From Halopseudomonas sabulinigri (GTDB lineage: Bacteria > Pseudomonadota > Gammaproteobacteria > Pseudomonadales > Pseudomonadaceae), in NCBI RefSeq assembly GCF_900105255.1, contig NZ_LT629763.1, positions 3,187,001-3,251,000 on the forward strand: a stretch of 64,000 nt of DNA, read 5' to 3'. The translations under genes and the position numbers were made by a program. Each line of letters begins with the position of its first letter. Positions within the stretch are counted from its first letter, which is position 1. Positions 33,022 through 41,486 of the stretch are shown piece by piece. The notes under the pieces were generated by a model. The model did not search any database and was not told the origin of the DNA. It saw only the letters and a list, made by a program, of their open reading frames with translations.

Positions 33022-33627
33022 ATGACAGCAGCACAGCGACGCATCCACGAGGCCGCCCTCAAGTTATTTGCCGAAAAGGGCATTGGCGAAGTCAATGTCA
33101 GCGCCCTTGCCGAGGCCGCCGGGGTCGCCCGGGGTACCATCTACAACAATCTGGACAGTATTGAGTCACTGTTTGAGAAGGTGGCCAAGGAATTGAGCGA
33201 GGAAATGATCGTGCGGGTGGCGCTGAGTCTGCCTGCCGACGTTGAACCTGCGCAGCGGCTTGCCACCGGCATCCGCTTCTATATTCGCCGGGCGCATGAC
33301 GAACCCAGTTGGGGGCGTTTTTTGGTGCGCTACGGATTCAGCTCCGAGGCCCTACGCAGCATGTGGTCTGGTCAGCCGCTCGCTGATCTGCAGGATGGCC
33401 TGCAGCGTGGTGCCTATGACTTTGAGCCGGAACAGGCTACGTCAGTACTGGCGCTGATCGCCGGTGGCGTGCTGACTGCCATGATCCTGGTGCAGGAGGG
33501 GCGCAAGACCTGGCGCGATGCCGGTAGCGATGTGGCGGAGATGCTGCTGCGGGCGGTCGGGGTTGAGTCGCGGCAGGCTCAGAGCCTGGCCCGCGACGAA
33601 TTGCCGGCGTTGGTTGAGGCGGCCTGA
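33022..33627 (+). CDS. TetR-family transcriptional regulator
   Basis: 201 residues from the ATG at 33022. An in-frame TTG at 32968 is rejected because it lies in the palindrome. The N-terminal helix-turn-helix reads AALKLFAEKGIGEVNVSALAEAAGVARGTIYNNLDSIESLF. The C-terminal ligand domain is unassigned. It lies between the amidohydrolase/OYE operon and the convergent monooxygenase gene, next to a perfect palindrome, and probably represses the whole 29-47 kb catabolic island until an intermediate binds. Confidence 0.88.
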   Translation: MTAAQRRIHEAALKLFAEKGIGEVNVSALAEAAGVARGTIYNNLDSIESLFEKVAKELSEEMIVRVALSLPADVEPAQRLATGIRFYIRRAHDEPSWGRFLVRYGFSSEALRSMWSGQPLADLQDGLQRGAYDFEPEQATSVLALIAGGVLTAMILVQEGRKTWRDAGSDVAEMLLRAVGVESRQAQSLARDELPALVEAA

Positions 33628-33662
33628 CCGGGCGCTGTGTGCCGCGGCCGGACAGGCACGTT

Positions 33663-35294
33663 TCACTCTGTTTCCAGTTGACGCAGGCATGAGCTGAGCA
33701 GGCGGTTGGCATCGCCATCCTCGGCGCAAGCCATGATGATGCGGTCGGGGCGTACGACACAGAGCATGCCTTCGGGTGCTTTATCCAGCAGGCTTTGGGG
33801 AGCTTGCGCCACCATCGTTCCTGTTCCTGTTCCTGTTCCTGTTCCTGTTCTGGCGCAGCTATCGTTTTGCCGCGCCAGTTGCACGAACCCTCCGCCCATC
33901 TGCTCCCAGCGTCGGCGCAGGCTTGGCCCCAGATGTCGAGCGGGATCACTCTGAAAGCCGACCAATGTAAGCTGGTCGTCGAGCAAGCTGTCACTCAGGG
34001 CAATGTCACCAGTGGAGAGTCTCACGCCGGCCTGTGGAAACAAGCCGCCACAGATCAGCTGTCCACGCTGTTTTGCAGGGATAAATAGCCCCTGTTTGAA
34101 TACGTTCTTGGGCTTGATCTCCATTTCCTCGAAACGCCGCCTGGCCGCGGGGATGGTGCGCATCAGCTTCATCATGCCGTGCGACAAAATAGCCGCCGGC
34201 ACGGTGCGCGGCATCACCAGTTTGCCCATGAACTTGGCCAGGTTGATCATCTCGTGGGCGTGCGGGCGCCGCTCTTGGTCGTAGCTGTCGAGGATGCTCC
34301 GTGCGACGCGTCCCTGTAGTACCCAAGCGAGCTTCCAGGCCAGGTTGGCGGCATCGCGCAGGCCAGCTACCAGCCCCTGACCGACAAAGGGTGGGGTGAT
34401 GTGTGCGGCATCGCCAATCAGAAAGATATCGCCCTTGCTGAACGCGCTGCAGCAGCGCGCGTGAAAGCGGTACACCGCCTTGCGCTCGATCTGCAGCTGA
34501 TCGGCGGGTATCCAGCGTGCCAGTAGCTTGGCGACCTGTTCGCTGCTTTCCATGTAGGCCTGGTCTTCGCCGTCGCGCAGCATGAACTCCCAGCGCTCGC
34601 GTCCGCCCGGTGCCGGCATGTGCGGGGTCGGGCGGCGGTGGTCACAGAGAAACTCGACGTGGTCGATCGCCTTGCCCTCGCGGCCACGGGCGTCGACGAT
34701 CAGCCAATTCTCGCTGTAACTCTCGCCCTCGAAGTCCTGCCCGATCAGGCTGCGAACCAGTGAGCTGGCGCCGTCGGCGCCGACCACAAAGCGTGCCTCA
34801 AGTTGGTGTTCAATGCCGTTCTCGTCGCGCATCCGGGCGAGCACGCCCTTGGCTTGCTGCTGCAAATCAAGTAGCTCCAGGCCGGTTGCGGGGCGCACGC
34901 AATCGTAGCTGGCGTAACGTGCGCGCAGAGCGTGTTCAAGGTCTGGCTGATAGAAGGTCACCAGTTTGGGGTGGCCGTCCAGGCTGCCGCTGGTATTGGC
35001 GCGGCTGAACTCGCCCAGCATCGGGCAATGCATGCGTACCTGCGGAATCACAATGCGCTCGAAGGCGTCTTCGCTGAGACCCATTTGCTGCAGGATGCGC
35101 AAGGCCTCGTTGTCCAGCGCGATGGCACGTGGCATCAGCAGGACATCATGGACCTTGTCGATGACCAGAGTATTGATGCCCAGACGGCCGAGCAAGGTAG
35201 CCATGCCGGCGCCAACCGGACCGTTGCCGACCAGCAGCACGTCCACGGAGGTAGGCAGGGGGGCGGAGTTTTTATTGTTCATTTGCAGACCCAT
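33663..35294 (-). CDS. FAD-dependent aromatic monooxygenase (MhpA/phenol hydroxylase-like)
   Basis: 543 residues. FAD motifs are clear: VDVLLVGNGPVGAGMATLLGRLG near residue 17 (GxGxxG-like), the DG motif VVGADGASSLVRSLIG and GDAAHITPPFVGQGLVAGLRDAANLAWKLAWVL (GD motif, about residue 300). This is the class A flavin monooxygenase pattern of 3-(3-hydroxyphenyl)propionate hydroxylases, which add OH ortho to a phenol to make a catechol. The next divergent gene, an extradiol dioxygenase, would cleave it. A (Thr-Gly)5 tract from a hexanucleotide repeat lies near residue 485. Either ATG 35294 or 35282 may be used; neither has a strong ribosome binding site. Confidence 0.88.
   Translation of the reverse strand: MGLQMNNKNSAPLPTSVDVLLVGNGPVGAGMATLLGRLGINTLVIDKVHDVLLMPRAIALDNEALRILQQMGLSEDAFERIVIPQVRMHCPMLGEFSRANTSGSLDGHPKLVTFYQPDLEHALRARYASYDCVRPATGLELLDLQQQAKGVLARMRDENGIEHQLEARFVVGADGASSLVRSLIGQDFEGESYSENWLIVDARGREGKAIDHVEFLCDHRRPTPHMPAPGGRERWEFMLRDGEDQAYMESSEQVAKLLARWIPADQLQIERKAVYRFHARCCSAFSKGDIFLIGDAAHITPPFVGQGLVAGLRDAANLAWKLAWVLQGRVARSILDSYDQERRPHAHEMINLAKFMGKLVMPRTVPAAILSHGMMKLMRTIPAARRRFEEMEIKPKNVFKQGLFIPAKQRGQLICGGLFPQAGVRLSTGDIALSDSLLDDQLTLVGFQSDPARHLGPSLRRRWEQMGGGFVQLARQNDSCARTGTGTGTGTGTMVAQAPQSLLDKAPEGMLCVVRPDRIIMACAEDGDANRLLSSCLRQLETE
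33817..33850. repeat. Hexanucleotide simple repeat inside the monooxygenase gene
   Basis: Five complete GTTCCT units and a partial sixth on the plus strand, encoding alternating Thr-Gly on the minus strand. A six-base unit changes length without shifting the frame, so copy number may vary between strains with little harm. The tract lies in a poorly conserved loop of the C-terminal domain. Confidence 0.9.
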
Positions 35295-35401
35295 CTCAAA
35301 TCGGTTTTGAAAACGTCGCGGAGTGCGATGTCACTTGCAAGGCGCCCAAGGGTGGGTTCGACTTGTCGATGGCGTCGAGTATAGGTTGATGTTGACTAAA
35401 A

Positions 35402-35419
35402 TTGAACACTGTTGTTCAA
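35402..35419. promoter_or_regulatory. Perfect operator TTGAACA-N4-TGTTCAA in the divergent promoter
   Basis: TTGAACA-CTGT-TGTTCAA lies 108 bases upstream of the monooxygenase start and 103 bases upstream of the dioxygenase start, so it could control both directions. It is identical in its arms to the site before the TetR gene. A flanking AT pair extends the palindrome to 35401-35420. Confidence 0.75.
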
Positions 35420-35521
35420 TTGCGCTGTCGCGATGATGAGGCAATCGCTGCGAGCAAGCTGCCGCAAGCCAGGTGCCTCGTCATGACGCAGTAAATCTCA
35501 GTCCCAGAGCCGAGAAGAAAA

Positions 35522-36613
35522 ATGACAATAGACAACGCTCCAGTCGCCTTGCGCTGTGAACAGCCACGTCGACACCCGCACCCGACCGTTAAGGCGCAGG
35601 CGATCACGCACTTGATATTCGAGCGGCCTGACCTGGATCGAGCCGAAGCCTTTCTGACTGATTTCGGATTGATCCCGGTCAGCCGCGTTGCCGATTGCCT
35701 GTACTTTCGTGGCACCGGTGCTGCGCCTTATGTCTACCGCGTTCATCGCGGCAGCCAGGCGCGTTTCGTCGGTTTCGGCCTGAGTGTGGACAGTGTTGCT
35801 GATCTGGAGCGCCTGGCCGCCTTGCCGGGTGCCTCTGCGATCAAAGACAGTCCGCATCCGGGGGGTGGGCATGCGCTCAGCCTTAACGACCCATCCGGCT
35901 TTCTCGTGGAAGTACTTTCCGGGCAGCGTCGGGTACCTGAGCTCGCGCATCGGTCGGCCCTGGCGTTCAATGCAGTTGATGCGCTACCGCGCATCAACAG
36001 TACGCAGCGGCCGCCTATTGCTCCGGCAGAAGTTATCCGGCTGGGGCATGTAGTGCTGGAATTGGCGGATTTTCAAGCCACCTGTGCCTGGTACACCCAG
36101 CACTTCGGCTTCATTCCCAGCGATGTACAACTGCTGCCAGACGGCTCTCCTGCAGTCGCCTTCATGCGTTTGGATCTGGGTTCTACTCCCGCTGACCACC
36201 ACACCCTGGCGCTCGCTCAGACCTTTATGGCTGCTTACAGTCACAGCGCTTTTGAAGTGGTAGACGCGGACGCGGTTGGTATGGGGCAACGGGTACTGGC
36301 TGAGCGTGGCTGGAAGCACGCTTGGGGTATGGGGCGACACATTCTCGGTAGCCAGATTTTTGATTACTGGCAGGACCCTTGGGGCGACAAGCACGAGCAT
36401 TATTGCGATGGCGACCTGTTTACCGCCGAGCGTCCTACGGGCTACCACCAAGTTAGCCCCGACGCGATGGCCCAATGGGGTCAGCGCATGCCCAAGAGCT
36501 TTACCAAACCACGCATGAACGGTGCCGCCTTCAAGGCGTTGCTGGTCAACCTGCGGCGCAGTCCGGATGTGACGCTACGCAAGCTGATCACCATGGCCCG
36601 GATGTTCGGTTAA
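35522..36613 (+). CDS. Two-domain extradiol (VOC) ring-cleavage dioxygenase
   Basis: 363 residues with two VOC modules, residues 25-140 and 170-305. The C-terminal module has the full metal triad of type I extradiol dioxygenases: H176 (RLGHVVLEL), H241 (SHSAFEVVD) and E292 (KHEHYCDGD), with spacings of 65 and 51 that match BphC. Fe(II) or Mn(II) would catalyse meta-cleavage of a catechol, probably the product of the divergent flavin monooxygenase. The C-terminal 60 residues are basic. It opens an operon leading into the FAH-type hydrolase and CoA ligase genes. Confidence 0.87.
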   Translation: MTIDNAPVALRCEQPRRHPHPTVKAQAITHLIFERPDLDRAEAFLTDFGLIPVSRVADCLYFRGTGAAPYVYRVHRGSQARFVGFGLSVDSVADLERLAALPGASAIKDSPHPGGGHALSLNDPSGFLVEVLSGQRRVPELAHRSALAFNAVDALPRINSTQRPPIAPAEVIRLGHVVLELADFQATCAWYTQHFGFIPSDVQLLPDGSPAVAFMRLDLGSTPADHHTLALAQTFMAAYSHSAFEVVDADAVGMGQRVLAERGWKHAWGMGRHILGSQIFDYWQDPWGDKHEHYCDGDLFTAERPTGYHQVSPDAMAQWGQRMPKSFTKPRMNGAAFKALLVNLRRSPDVTLRKLITMARMFG

Positions 36614-36703
36614 TGCAGCGTTCCCCTTGTTCTGGCGGCCTGCGTCAGACACCACAACAACAAAAGCTCGGCACGCCTGGCGGCCGACAGCGGAGTAAGC
36701 GTT

Positions 36704-37663
36704 ATGGCAATCAATATTGTGCGATTTGAACATCAGGGTGTGGTCGGCTGGGGTGTCCTGCAGGGCATCCAGATTGCCCGGGTTGAAGGTAACTTTGCGA
36801 CTACCGGCGACTTTATCGCAGGCACCAGCTTGGCGGCTCTCAAGGCGCTGGCGCCAGGGCAACTGGCGGTCAGCGAGGTCAAGCTGCTGTCGCCGGTCAC
36901 CCGCAACCAACAGTTTGTCTGCCAGGGCGCCAACTACCGCCAGCACATGATCGAGTCCGGCCTGGATCCGGACGCCAAGCACTACAACATGATCTTCACC
37001 AAGGCGGCGAGCTGCATCGTTGCTGCCGACAGTGATCTGATCAAGCCCAAGGGCGTGCGCTTTCTCGATTACGAAGTCGAATTGGGGCTGATCATCAAGC
37101 GTGAGATCACCGGGTCGGTCAAGGTGACCGATGCTAACCTGCTGGACTATGTGGCCGGCTTGGTGGTGGTCAACGACTACTCAGCGCGCGATGTGCAGAT
37201 TCCGCAGATGCAGTTCTACAAGGGCAAGAGTTTCCGCACCTTCGGGCCGGTTGGGCCCTACCTGTGCCTGCTCGAACCGGGCGATGCCGGTTATCTGAAA
37301 AACCTGAATCTTTCGCTCAAGGTCAACGGCCAGAGCCGCCAGGCAGACAGCACCGCCAACATGGTGTTCGGTCCGGCCGAGACGCTGACCGAGCTGTCTG
37401 GAGTGCATGATTTTGCGCCGGGTGACCTGATCGCCACGGGCACGCCGCACGGCTGCGCACTGACGGTGCCCTCTCCGGCCAAGCAGCGCCTTGCTGCTGC
37501 TCTGTTGTCGCCGGCCAAACGCATGCAAACCTTTCTGAAAATGCAGGAGGCGCGGGCTAACTATTACTTGAAAGCGGGTGATGTGGTTGAAACCGGTATT
37601 CGCAGTGCAGATGGCGTGATCGACCTCGGTGTTCAACGCAATCGCGTGGTGGAGCAGGGCTGA
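36704..37663 (+). CDS. Fumarylacetoacetate hydrolase-family protein
   Basis: 319 residues. The family core appears in FICQGANYR-like CQGANYRQHMIESG, LDYEVELGLIIKREI (metal-binding E-x-E), VVNDYSARDVQIPQMQFYKGKSFRTFGPVGPYL and GDLIATGTPHGCAL. Such enzymes hydrolyse C-C bonds of ring-cleavage products or hydrate/isomerise them. Placed after an extradiol dioxygenase it is the natural next step. GGAG precedes the ATG. Its stop overlaps the CoA ligase start (TGATG), so the two are co-translated. Confidence 0.9.
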   Translation: MAINIVRFEHQGVVGWGVLQGIQIARVEGNFATTGDFIAGTSLAALKALAPGQLAVSEVKLLSPVTRNQQFVCQGANYRQHMIESGLDPDAKHYNMIFTKAASCIVAADSDLIKPKGVRFLDYEVELGLIIKREITGSVKVTDANLLDYVAGLVVVNDYSARDVQIPQMQFYKGKSFRTFGPVGPYLCLLEPGDAGYLKNLNLSLKVNGQSRQADSTANMVFGPAETLTELSGVHDFAPGDLIATGTPHGCALTVPSPAKQRLAAALLSPAKRMQTFLKMQEARANYYLKAGDVVETGIRSADGVIDLGVQRNRVVEQG

Positions 37664-39561
37664 TGGCGACCCGGTGTCTGGCGGATATCCACACCATCGA
37701 GCAGGTGCCCTTGGCCAGCCGTAACTTGCCGGCCAGTACCTACGCGGCACTGCGCGCGGCTGCGGATCGTCACCCTGCCGCGCTGGCGCTGCGCTTTGTA
37801 CCCGATGTGCGAGACCTGCAGGCGAGTCATGCCTGGAGCTACAGCGAATTACTGGCCGAGATCACCCGTGTCGCTAATACGCTGAACGCAATTGCTCTTG
37901 GTAAGGATGATGTCGTCGCCTTCCTGTTGCCAAACCTGCCGGAAACCCACTTCGTGATCTGGGGCGGCGAGGCGGCTGGCGTAGTGATGGCGGTCAATCC
38001 GTTGCTGGAGGCAGAACAGATTGCCAAGCTGTTGCGTGCTGCCAACGCCCGGGTTGTGGTAACGCTGGCGCCCACTCCAGGTACCGACCTGTGGGAAAAA
38101 ATCAGCAGCATCGCTGACGATCTGCCCAGCGTAAGCCATTACTTCTGGGTCAGCATGGCGCCCTACGTCGCCCCGGCTCAGCGCGAAGCCTTGCAGCAAC
38201 TGGGCGAACAGCGGCGTGCCGAGCATGCCGCACTGGATATTCGCTGGCTGCATCACAGCATGCAGGCGCAGGCGGCTGATGCCCTGGATAGCGGGCGGGA
38301 CATTCAAGGGTCGGACCTTTCCTCGTTATTTTGCACTGGCGGTACCACAGGGCTGCCGAAGATCGCCCGACGCACCCATGCCAGCGAGGTATTCAATGCC
38401 TGGGCCATGTCGGAGAACCTGCAGCCGCAGGCCCAGGGCCAGGTGTATTTCTGCGGGCTGCCACTGTTTCACGTTAACGGCCAGCTGGTTACCGGGCTGA
38501 TGCCATGGATGCGCGGTGATTCAGTGCTGATCGGCAGTGCGAAGGGCTATCGCGGTGACGGCGTTCTGGAGAACTTCTGGGCACTGGTCGAACGTTATCG
38601 GGTGAGCTTCTTTTCGGGTGTGCCGACGGTCTACTCCAGTCTTTTGCAGTACCCGGTGGGTGGCCGCGACATTGGTTCGCTGAAGTACGCATTGTGCGGC
38701 GCAGCTCCAATGCCAGTGGCACTGTTCAATACGTTCGAGCAGGTCACAGGTGTGCGGATTCTGGAGGGCTACGGGCTCACTGAAGGGGCATGTGTATCGT
38801 CCTCTAACCCGGCGGATGGCGAGCGCCGCGTTGGTTCTATTGGTCTGCGCCTGGCCTATCAGCATATGCGCGCGGTGGTGTTGGATGACGAAGGTGGCTA
38901 TCTGCGCGATGCCCCAACCAACGAAGCTGGCCTGTTGGTTATTCGAGGGCCCAACGTGTTTGCCGGCTACATCGAGGCGGCCCACAACCAGAGTGTCTGG
39001 ATCGAGATCGACGGTGAGCAGTGGCTCAACACCGGCGACCTGGGGCGTCAGGACGCCGATGGGTATTTCTGGCTGACCGGTCGCAAGAAGGAACTGATCA
39101 TTCGCGGCGGCCACAACATCGACCCGGGGCAAATCGAGTCGGTCCTGCAGTCGCATCCGGATGTTGGCCTGTGCGCTGCGGTCGGCAGCCCCGATGCGCA
39201 TGCCGGTGAAGTGCCAGTGGCCTATGTCCAGCTGCGCGTTGGTGCGGTTGTAAGCGAAGCGCAGTTGCAGGCCTTTGCCTCTGAGCACATCAGCGAGCGG
39301 GCGGCTGTTCCCAAGCGTATTCATGTGGTCGAGGCGCTGCCGACGACCGCGGTTGGCAAGTTGTTCAAGCCAGCTCTGCAACAGCAGGAAATACGCAACA
39401 CCCTACAGGCAGAAGTCGAGCGGGCGGGCCTGCGGAACCTTGGCTTTGACGTAGTGCAGGACGCCAGCAGAGGCTTGCTGGCGCGGATTGACGGGCAGGT
39501 TTCTGCCGCCTTTCGAGAGGCTATCGAGAGGTACGCTTTCAAGGTCGAGTGGATCGACTGA
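37663..39561 (+). CDS. AMP-forming acyl-CoA synthetase/ligase
   Basis: 632 residues of the ANL superfamily. The phosphate loop is SSLFCTGGTTGLPKIARRTH, the A5 motif YGLTEGACVSS, the A7-A8 hinge TGDLGRQDADGYFWLTGRKKELIIRGGHNIDPGQIES and the catalytic Lys lies in TTAVGKLFKP. An additional C-terminal segment of about 55 residues follows the usual end. It would activate a carboxylic side chain to its CoA ester for beta-oxidation by the acyl-CoA dehydrogenase and crotonase encoded downstream. The substrate class (fatty, aryl-alkyl or bile-type acid) is not resolved. Confidence 0.92.
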   Translation: MATRCLADIHTIEQVPLASRNLPASTYAALRAAADRHPAALALRFVPDVRDLQASHAWSYSELLAEITRVANTLNAIALGKDDVVAFLLPNLPETHFVIWGGEAAGVVMAVNPLLEAEQIAKLLRAANARVVVTLAPTPGTDLWEKISSIADDLPSVSHYFWVSMAPYVAPAQREALQQLGEQRRAEHAALDIRWLHHSMQAQAADALDSGRDIQGSDLSSLFCTGGTTGLPKIARRTHASEVFNAWAMSENLQPQAQGQVYFCGLPLFHVNGQLVTGLMPWMRGDSVLIGSAKGYRGDGVLENFWALVERYRVSFFSGVPTVYSSLLQYPVGGRDIGSLKYALCGAAPMPVALFNTFEQVTGVRILEGYGLTEGACVSSSNPADGERRVGSIGLRLAYQHMRAVVLDDEGGYLRDAPTNEAGLLVIRGPNVFAGYIEAAHNQSVWIEIDGEQWLNTGDLGRQDADGYFWLTGRKKELIIRGGHNIDPGQIESVLQSHPDVGLCAAVGSPDAHAGEVPVAYVQLRVGAVVSEAQLQAFASEHISERAAVPKRIHVVEALPTTAVGKLFKPALQQQEIRNTLQAEVERAGLRNLGFDVVQDASRGLLARIDGQVSAAFREAIERYAFKVEWID

Positions 39562-39650
39562 GACGCTGTCTGGTGGTTTCCGGTTGCTGTCTGGGAGTGG
39601 ATGGCAGCAGGCGTGGTTGGGTTCAACATCAATAACAAGAAGGAAAGAAG

Positions 39651-41477
39651 ATGAATACAAGAACAATATGTGCTTTTCCTGTCTTCCTCGGGTTGTGCGG
39701 CGTCTTTGCAACGCCGGCCTTTGCGCTGAATTTCACCCTGGGCGAGGTTGAAGGGCAGCTCGACTCGGTGCTGTCGATTGGCTCCAGCTGGTCGACCCAG
39801 TCACGCGAGCAAGAGCTGCTGGCATCCAGTGGCGATGATGGGCGCCGCAACTTCGACAAGGGCGATGCCTTTTCCACGGTTTTCAAAGGTATCCATGACC
39901 TGGATCTGCGCTATCACGACTCCGGGGTCCTGGTGCGTGGCCGCTATTGGTACGATTTCGAGCTGGCCGACGGCGATCATCCGTTCAAGGAGATCAGCGA
40001 CGACGGCCGCGCGAATATGGCCCAAAGCTCCGGCTTTCAGCTGCTGGATGCGTTCTTCTATCACAACTACCAGGTCGGTGATCTGGGCGGTACCGTGCGT
40101 ATCGGCCGGCAGGTGATCAACTGGGGCGAGAGTACCTTTATTCGTGGCGGCATCAATGGCATGAATCCGGTAGACATCTCGGCCCTGCGCCAGCCGGGCG
40201 CCGAGATCAAGGAAGGTTTGTTGCCGGCAAATACCTTCTTTATCTCCCAGGCACTGACCGACAGTTTCACGCTGGATGCTTTCTACCAATTTGAATGGCA
40301 GAAGACGGTGGTCGATAACTGCGGCACTTTCTTCGCTGCTAACGACTTCGTCGCCGACGGTTGTGGCGGCGCCACCGTTGGCCCGGTGCTGGACCAGAAC
40401 GCCATTGCTCAGGCGGCGCTGAGCCCTTTTGGTGTCAACTTGACCAGCGAAGGTGTTGAAATCAAACGCATGCGCGACAAGGAGCCGCGAGACAGCGGGC
40501 AGTTCGGGGTCGCCGGGCGTTGGTATGTTGGCAGTCTCGATGCCGAGATTGGCGCCTACTTCGCCAACTACCATAGCAAGCAGCCCTACGTCAGCTCGCG
40601 CTTCAGTCCGAATGTGGAGGACACCGCGTTTGTACCGCAGCTGTGTGCCAACGTCGGGCTGGCAGGGCCAGCTTGTGGTGCGCTGATGGGCAGCCAGCTT
40701 GGGCCGGCACTGGTGGCGGCCTATCGTATGGGTACCGCCGGGTATTACATCGATTACCCCGAGGACATCCGTCTCTATGGCCTGAGCTTTAGCACTGCGC
40801 TGGATATTGGTACCAGCCTGGCGGGGGAGATCAGCTACCGGCCAAACATGCCGATCCAGCTCAACTCCGTGGATCAGACCATCGCGGCCGTCGGCATTCC
40901 GGCTAACACCCCGTTGCTGTCATCGGGCGAATATACCGCGACCAATAACGGCTTCTTCAACGGCTACCAGCGCAAGGAAGTCACCCAGGCGCAGATGACC
41001 GCTATCCACATGTTCGACCGCGTGATGGGCGCTGATCGCTTTACGCTGATCGCCGAGGCGGGGGCAACCTATGTTGGCGGCCTGGAAGGTAAGGGCGGGC
41101 TGCGCTATGGCCGTGCCAACACCTTTGGCCAGGGCGAACTCTACCCCGATAACAGCTTGTGCGGCGGCCCCCATTGCAATGACGAGGGCTTTGTCACCGA
41201 CTTCTCTGCCGGATATCGCATGCGCGGCGTGTGGGATTACAGCAGCCTGATTGCCGGGGTGGAACTGCGCCCAAGCGTGACCTGGTCGCATGACGTTTAT
41301 GGCTATGCCCCCTCGCCAGGCTTCGAGGAAGGCGCCCGTGCCATCGCGCTGGGCGTTGATGCGACCTACTTGAACCAGTATGGCGCCGGTATCAGCTACA
41401 CCAACTTCTTTGGCGGCAAGTACAACACTGCCGTAGATCGCGACTTTCTGTCGCTCAGCTTCAGCGTGTCCTTCTAA
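39651..41477 (+). CDS. DUF1302-family outer-membrane protein
   Basis: 608 residues with a signal peptide (about 25 residues, ending TPAFALN) and a beta-rich body ending in SLSFSVSF, a C-terminal Phe typical of outer-membrane barrels. Regions such as IGRQVINWGESTFIRGGINGMNPVDISALRQPG are characteristic of DUF1302. These proteins occur with DUF1329 partners in Pseudomonas and other degraders of sterols, aromatics and hydrophobic acids, and are thought to help substrate uptake. AAGGAAAG precedes the ATG. A DUF1329 gene follows after 9 bases. Confidence 0.9.
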   Translation: MNTRTICAFPVFLGLCGVFATPAFALNFTLGEVEGQLDSVLSIGSSWSTQSREQELLASSGDDGRRNFDKGDAFSTVFKGIHDLDLRYHDSGVLVRGRYWYDFELADGDHPFKEISDDGRANMAQSSGFQLLDAFFYHNYQVGDLGGTVRIGRQVINWGESTFIRGGINGMNPVDISALRQPGAEIKEGLLPANTFFISQALTDSFTLDAFYQFEWQKTVVDNCGTFFAANDFVADGCGGATVGPVLDQNAIAQAALSPFGVNLTSEGVEIKRMRDKEPRDSGQFGVAGRWYVGSLDAEIGAYFANYHSKQPYVSSRFSPNVEDTAFVPQLCANVGLAGPACGALMGSQLGPALVAAYRMGTAGYYIDYPEDIRLYGLSFSTALDIGTSLAGEISYRPNMPIQLNSVDQTIAAVGIPANTPLLSSGEYTATNNGFFNGYQRKEVTQAQMTAIHMFDRVMGADRFTLIAEAGATYVGGLEGKGGLRYGRANTFGQGELYPDNSLCGGPHCNDEGFVTDFSAGYRMRGVWDYSSLIAGVELRPSVTWSHDVYGYAPSPGFEEGARAIALGVDATYLNQYGAGISYTNFFGGKYNTAVDRDFLSLSFSVSF

Positions 41478-41486
41478 GGAGGCCCC

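Noticed and set aside
32968-33022. Upstream TTG start for the TetR gene
   Set aside because: The TTG is the first base triplet of the perfect palindrome. The ATG at 33022 begins at the usual TetR N-terminus.
33817-33850. Hexanucleotide repeats as a CRISPR or other array
   Set aside because: The unit is six bases without spacers and lies inside a coding frame, so it is a simple repeat.
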